Source: Pseudomonas saliphila
Lineage (GTDB): Bacteria > Pseudomonadota > Gammaproteobacteria > Pseudomonadales > Pseudomonadaceae
DNA: 64,000 bases
Assembly (NCBI RefSeq): GCF_008638345.1
Contig: NZ_VTVA01000005.1
Coordinates: 62,001 to 126,000 of the forward strand
Reading direction: 5' to 3'
The translations under genes and the position numbers were made by a program. Shown in pieces: positions 59,037 through 64,000 of the stretch; the first letter of the stretch is position 1, and each line of letters begins with the position of its first letter. The notes beneath the pieces are model-generated. The model was not told the origin of the DNA. It saw only the letters and a program-made list of their open reading frames with translations, and did no database searches.

Positions 59037-61448
59037 TCAATGAGTACTGATACGCTCCTTCGCGTCGGCCTCACGATTGTCATCCTTTGCAACTATCTCT
59101 TCAACCCCTTCCTGCAAGGGCTCCGGCATGTATTGCAGCGCAATCTGCAACACCTCGTCAATCCATTTCACCGGTTTGACCTCAATATTCTCCTTGATGT
59201 TGTCCGGGATCTCCTTCAAATCGCGCACGTTGTCGTGCGGAATGATCACCGTTTTGATGCCGCCTCGGTGTGCGGCGAGCAGTTTTTCCTTCAATCCGCC
59301 GATCGGCAAAACCTGCCCGCGCAGAGTGATTTCACCGGTCATGGCAACGTCAGCGCGCACCGGAATCTTGCTCAGTGCGGACACCAGCGCGGTGCACATA
59401 CCAACCCCAGCACTTGGTCCGTCCTTGGGGGTAGCACCTTCCGGAACGTGGATATGGATATCATGTTTTTCATGAAAATCCGAAGCAATTCCGAGACTTG
59501 CGGCGCGACTACGGACCACAGTCAGCGCAGCACTGATGGATTCCTGCATCACGTCACCAAGCGATCCGGTCTTGATCTGACGGCCCTTACCGGGCACCAC
59601 AACGGCCTCCAGGCTGAGCAGCTCACCACCCACCTGCGTCCAGGCCAACCCGGTCACCTGACCGATCTGATCAGCCTCCTCCGCCAGCCCGTACTTGAAC
59701 TTGCGAATACCCAGATAGTGCTCGACCAGCTCGCTGTTCAGCACGACTTCGACGCCTTTGGATTTCGTCTTTCCATTGGCCAAATGCTCCCGCACCACCT
59801 TGCGGCAGACCTTGGCAATCTGGCGTTCCAGTCCACGCACACCCGCTTCGCGGGTGAAATACCGGACGATATCGCGCAATGAATCGACCGTGAACGTCAG
59901 CTCGCCCGCTTTAAGACCATTATTCTTGATCTGTTTGGGGATCAGATAGCGCTGTGCGATGTTGATTTTCTCATCCTCGGTATAACCGGGAATGCGAATA
60001 ACTTCCATCCGATCGAGCAAGGGCGCCGGAATATTCATCGAGTTGGAGGTACAGATGAACATGACGTCGGAAAGATCGTAGTCAACTTCCAGATAGTGGT
60101 CGTTGAACGCGTGATTCTGTTCCGGATCCAGCACCTCAAGCAGTGCAGAAGACGGATCGCCGCGCATGTCCTGCCCCATCTTGTCGACTTCGTCGAGCAG
60201 GAACAGCGGATTGCGGACGCCGGCCTTGGTCATCTTCTGAATGATTTTGCCAGGAAGCGAACCGATATAGGTCCGACGGTGCCCGCGGATCTCCGCTTCA
60301 TCGCGCACGCCGCCCAGCGCCATGCGAACGAACTGCCGGTTCGTCGCACGGGCCAGCGACTCACCCAGCGACGTCTTGCCTACACCAGGCGGACCCACCA
60401 GGCACAGCACCGGCCCCTTGAGCTTGCGCACGCGCATCTGCACGGCGAGATACTCAAGAATCCGCTCCTTGACCTCCTCCAGGCCGTAATGATCGTTCTC
60501 GAGCACATCCTGGGCGCGCTTGAGATCATGCCGGACTTTGCTGGCCTTCTTCCACGGGACGTTACACAGCCATTCAATGTAGGACCGCACAACCGTCGCT
60601 TCGGCTGACATGGGCGACATCATCTTGAGCTTGTTCAGCTCAGCGATAGCCTTCGCATGCGCCTCCTTGGTCATCCCGGCATCATCGATCTTTTTCTGGA
60701 TGCCTTCCAGCTCGTTATTGCCCTCGTCCAGCCCACCCATTTCCTTCTGAATGGCCTTCATCTGCTCATTGAGGTAATACTCGCGCTGACTACGCTCCAT
60801 CTGCTTCTTCACACGGCCACGGATGCGCTTCTCGACCTGCAACAGGTCTATCTCGGCATCCAGTACCCCAAGCACGTGCTCGACCCGCTCACGCAGCGGC
60901 AGGATCTCCAGAATTGTCTGTTTCTGGTCCAGCTTCAGCGTGAGGTGTGCAGCCATGGTGTCCACCAGGCGGCTCGGCTCCTCAATACTGGACAGAGAAG
61001 ACACCACCTCGGATGGCACCTTTTTGCCGAGCTGTACAAACTGCTCGAACTGGCTCATCAGGCTACGAATCAATACCTCAGATTCACGCTCGTCCAGCGC
61101 GACTTCATCAAACAGCTCCACCCTGGCTTCCTGATACAGAGGAAGCTCCCTGACGCTATCAATCCGTGCGCGCTGTTCGCCCTCTACCAGCACCTTGACC
61201 GTGCCGTCAGGGAGCTTGAGCAGCTGCAGGATGGTAGCGACTGTACCCATAGCGTACAGGGCATCCTGGCGGGGGTCGTCGTCACCGGGTTCACGCTGGG
61301 CGACCAGCAGAACCTGCTTGTCACCAGCCATGGCTGCTTCGAGCGCCTCGATGGACTTGTCACGCCCGACGAAGAGAGGAATAACCATATGGGGATACAC
61401 CACCACATCTCGGAGTGGCAGCAGGGGGAAATCGCTGAGAGTCGTCAT
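59037..61448 (-). CDS. lon: ATP-dependent protease Lon
   Basis: Lon degrades misfolded and regulatory proteins (including SulA in E. coli, here encoded about 49 kb away). The 803-residue protein has the N-terminal substrate domain, Walker A in [13 protein letters not shown] (about 354), the sensor region [15 protein letters not shown], and the protease domain with catalytic Ser in [12 protein letters not shown] and Lys in [13 protein letters not shown] sigma-32-like promoter lies 67 bases upstream of the ATG. Confidence 0.98.
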   Translation of the reverse strand: MTTLSDFPLLPLRDVVVYPHMVIPLFVGRDKSIEALEAAMAGDKQVLLVAQREPGDDDPRQDALYAMGTVATILQLLKLPDGTVKVLVEGEQRARIDSVRELPLYQEARVELFDEVALDERESEVLIRSLMSQFEQFVQLGKKVPSEVVSSLSSIEEPSRLVDTMAAHLTLKLDQKQTILEILPLRERVEHVLGVLDAEIDLLQVEKRIRGRVKKQMERSQREYYLNEQMKAIQKEMGGLDEGNNELEGIQKKIDDAGMTKEAHAKAIAELNKLKMMSPMSAEATVVRSYIEWLCNVPWKKASKVRHDLKRAQDVLENDHYGLEEVKERILEYLAVQMRVRKLKGPVLCLVGPPGVGKTSLGESLARATNRQFVRMALGGVRDEAEIRGHRRTYIGSLPGKIIQKMTKAGVRNPLFLLDEVDKMGQDMRGDPSSALLEVLDPEQNHAFNDHYLEVDYDLSDVMFICTSNSMNIPAPLLDRMEVIRIPGYTEDEKINIAQRYLIPKQIKNNGLKAGELTFTVDSLRDIVRYFTREAGVRGLERQIAKVCRKVVREHLANGKTKSKGVEVVLNSELVEHYLGIRKFKYGLAEEADQIGQVTGLAWTQVGGELLSLEAVVVPGKGRQIKTGSLGDVMQESISAALTVVRSRAASLGIASDFHEKHDIHIHVPEGATPKDGPSAGVGMCTALVSALSKIPVRADVAMTGEITLRGQVLPIGGLKEKLLAAHRGGIKTVIIPHDNVRDLKEIPDNIKENIEVKPVKWIDEVLQIALQYMPEPLQEGVEEIVAKDDNREADAKERISTH

Positions 61449-61514
61449 GGCAGAGGCTCGCTAGCAGAGGGACGAATTCTGGACTCGTCCGTATATGAAA
61501 TGTCCATGAATCAA

Positions 61515-61543
61515 AGATGGGGGCACGAAACGAAAAAAACAAG
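61515..61543 (-). promoter_or_regulatory. Sigma-32 (RpoH) type heat-shock promoter of lon
   Basis: Read toward lon, CTTGTTT (61543-61537) is followed after 14 bases by CCCCATCT (61522-61515). The RpoH consensus is CTTGAAA, 11-16 bases, CCCCATNT; the -10 element is exact and the -35 differs at three less-critical A positions. The start codon is about 67 bases downstream. lon is a known RpoH target in gammaproteobacteria. Confidence 0.7.
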
Positions 61544-61594
61544 CTGCTTCACATGCCGTGTTACAGGAACAACAGAAAGGAAATGCGGGAAAAA

Positions 61595-61627
61595 CAAAGA
61601 AAACTGCGTCACCGGGCGGTGACGCAG
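61595..61627 (-). terminator. Rho-independent terminator after clpX
   Basis: On the minus strand CTGCGTCACC-GCCC-GGTGACGCAG is followed by TTTTCTTTGTTTTT, 15 bases beyond the clpX stop. lon therefore has its own promoter. Confidence 0.92.
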
Positions 61628-61641
61628 TCATAGCTGACCGC

Positions 61642-62925
<1,284 letters not shown>

Positions 62926-63060
62926 CGAAAACCCCTGCTTACGGTTCACTCTTATCACAAAGATGAAGGCATCAACGCTGCTTTGCAAGCGCGATCCTGT
63001 CAACGTACGCCGCTCATTCGGTCAGAACAGCGGTACTTCCGAAGCGCATCCGAAGGTGCG

Positions 63061-63090
63061 CTCCAGCCGGCATTCAAGCCGGCGCCGGAG
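63061..63090 (-). other. Stem-loop between clpP and clpX
   Basis: GCCGGC-N6-GCCGGC, extended by outer CTCC/GGAG bases, lies 12-41 bases downstream of the clpP stop. No T-run follows. It may partly terminate clpP transcripts so that clpX is made in smaller amounts; this is inference. Confidence 0.5.
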
Positions 63091-63101
63091 GTGACTGGCT
63101 G

Positions 63102-63743
63102 TTAGCCGGCCATTTCCCGGCTTTCAATCACACGGTCAATCAGACCATATTCAACCGCCTCACTTCCACTCATGAAGCGATCCCGGTCGGTATCGCGTTC
63201 AATCACTTCCATCGGCTGACCGGTGTGATGTGCCATGATCCGGTTGAGACGTTCACGGATGAACAGAATCTCCCGGGCATGGATTTCGATATCCGACGCT
63301 TGCCCCTGGAATCCGCCCAGCGGCTGGTGAATCATCATGCGCGAATGCGGCAGCGAGAAACGCTTGCCTTCGGCACCGCCGGCCAAGAGGAAAGCTCCCA
63401 TGCTGGCGGCCTGGCCGATACACAAGGTGCTGACGTTCGGCTTGATAAACTGCATGGTGTCATAGATCGCCATGCCCGCGGTGACTGAGCCGCCCGGGGA
63501 GTTGATGTACAGGTGAATGTCCTTGTCAGGATTTTCCGACTCGAGGAACAACAACTGTGCAACCACCAGGTTGGCCATGTAATCCTCGACCTGACCCACG
63601 AGAAAGATCACGCGCTCCTTCAGCAGGCGCGAGTAGATGTCGTAGGAACGCTCGCCACGCGCGGACTGCTCTACCACCATTGGAACCAAGCCACCCGCAG
63701 CCTGAATAGTCGGCGCAAAGGGGTTATATGTATGTTGGGTCAT
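63102..63743 (-). CDS. clpP: ATP-dependent Clp protease proteolytic subunit ClpP
   Basis: ClpP is the tetradecameric serine peptidase of the ClpXP/ClpAP proteases. The 213-residue protein has the nucleophile Ser114 in [11 protein letters not shown], His139 in [10 protein letters not shown], and the head-domain helix typical of the family; a short N-terminal propeptide (to about residue 15) is probably removed. It sits between tig and clpX in the conserved order tig-clpP-clpX-lon-hupB. Confidence 0.98.
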   Translation of the reverse strand: MTQHTYNPFAPTIQAAGGLVPMVVEQSARGERSYDIYSRLLKERVIFLVGQVEDYMANLVVAQLLFLESENPDKDIHLYINSPGGSVTAGMAIYDTMQFIKPNVSTLCIGQAASMGAFLLAGGAEGKRFSLPHSRMMIHQPLGGFQGQASDIEIHAREILFIRERLNRIMAHHTGQPMEVIERDTDRDRFMSGSEAVEYGLIDRVIESREMAG

Positions 63744-63783
63744 GGATCGCTGTTACTCCGATTTAGCCTGTCGCATAAACACA

Positions 63784-63807
63784 GGAGCCAGCCCTAAGGC
63801 TGGCTCC
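63784..63807 (-). terminator. Hairpin after tig
   Basis: GGAGCCAGCC-CTAA-GGCTGGCTCC lies 29 bases beyond the tig stop on the minus strand, followed by TGTGTTTATG. The stem is strong, the T-run weak. Confidence 0.7.
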
Positions 63808-63835
63808 ATGCATTGCGTAATATGGCGACGAATAA

Positions 63836-64000
63836 TTACTCGTCAGCGCCGGTTTCAGCCTCGCCGCCTTGCGCAGCTGGCTGAGCGGGTTTGACGGCGT
63901 CTTCGTAGCTGACCTGTTTATCAGTCACCTTAGCCTTCTGCAGCACAGTATCCACGACTTGCTCTTCCAGCACAACCGACTGTATTTCGGCGAGTTGCTG
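63836..64000 (-). CDS. tig: Trigger factor, C-terminal fragment at the window edge
   Basis: Only the last 54 residues are present: [20 protein letters not shown] then [18 protein letters not shown] and an Ala/Gly/Glu-rich tail ending ETGADE. This is the typical C-terminus of trigger factor, the ribosome-bound folding chaperone; the gene continues past the right edge. The identity rests on this tail plus the conserved position before clpP. Confidence 0.92.
   Translation of the reverse strand, partial: QQLAEIQSVVLEEQVVDTVLQKAKVTDKQVSYEDAVKPAQPAAQGGEAETGADE

Overview
The window is a stretch of core chromosome from a GC-rich gammaproteobacterium of the family Pseudomonadaceae (Pseudomonas or Halopseudomonas type). 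Protein sequences and gene order support this: lexA-sulA beside psrA, fadBA with topA, fimL, nfuA, and the block dnaQ-rnhA-yafS-gloB-mltD-yej-fabI-ppiD-hupB-lon-clpX-clpP-tig. From memory, the left part (gap to slt) matches the order around PA3001-PA3020 of P. aeruginosa PAO1. The right part (nfuA to tig) matches PA1847-PA1800 in the same order, so the join between slt and cheV/nfuA looks like a rearrangement point between lineages. I see no rRNA or tRNA gene, no insertion sequence, prophage, integron or CRISPR array.

Layout. 0.2-8.9 kb: GAPDH-like gene (gap), the transcription-repair coupling factor mfd with a CsiV-like gene, a 640-base gene-free stretch holding two tandem copies of a structured repeat, then methylthioinosine phosphorylase, nagZ and an L,D-transpeptidase. 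8.9-14.8 kb: the fatty-acid-responsive repressor psrA facing lexA-sulA (two SOS boxes), two conserved small genes, topA and a DUF1653 gene. 14.8-25.5 kb: the fadBA beta-oxidation operon, a stress protein, uup, slt, cheV, nfuA. 25.7-34.4 kb: metH, a remnant of the transporter gene pnuC fused to its usual partner (a NadR-like kinase), a MATE exporter, small membrane proteins, and cysI with its DUF934 partner. 34.5-42.8 kb: acuI, sohB, a histidine phosphatase, SCP2, an SDR dehydrogenase, nudC, fimL and a dienoyl-CoA isomerase. 43-56 kb: DNA and cell-wall housekeeping genes and a Yej-type peptide ABC importer with two tandem binding proteins, then fabI. 56-64 kb: protein quality control (ppiD, hupB, lon, clpX, clpP and the 3' end of tig).

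Links between genes. Lipid metabolism recurs: psrA, fadBA, an SDR gene with a near-perfect PsrA-type operator, SCP2, dienoyl-CoA isomerase, acuI and fabI. Cell-wall turnover also recurs: CsiV-like, nagZ, L,D-transpeptidase, slt, mltD and a Yej importer. A sigma-32-like promoter sits before lon.

Most of the window is ordinary core genome. The observations most worth a second look are the tandem structured repeat at 5.93-6.53 kb, the in-frame collapsed pnuC at 29.45 kb, the PsrA-type operator before the SDR gene at 37.9 kb, and an unlisted 40-residue His-rich membrane protein gene at 31.9 kb. I did not find a convincing new multi-gene system.
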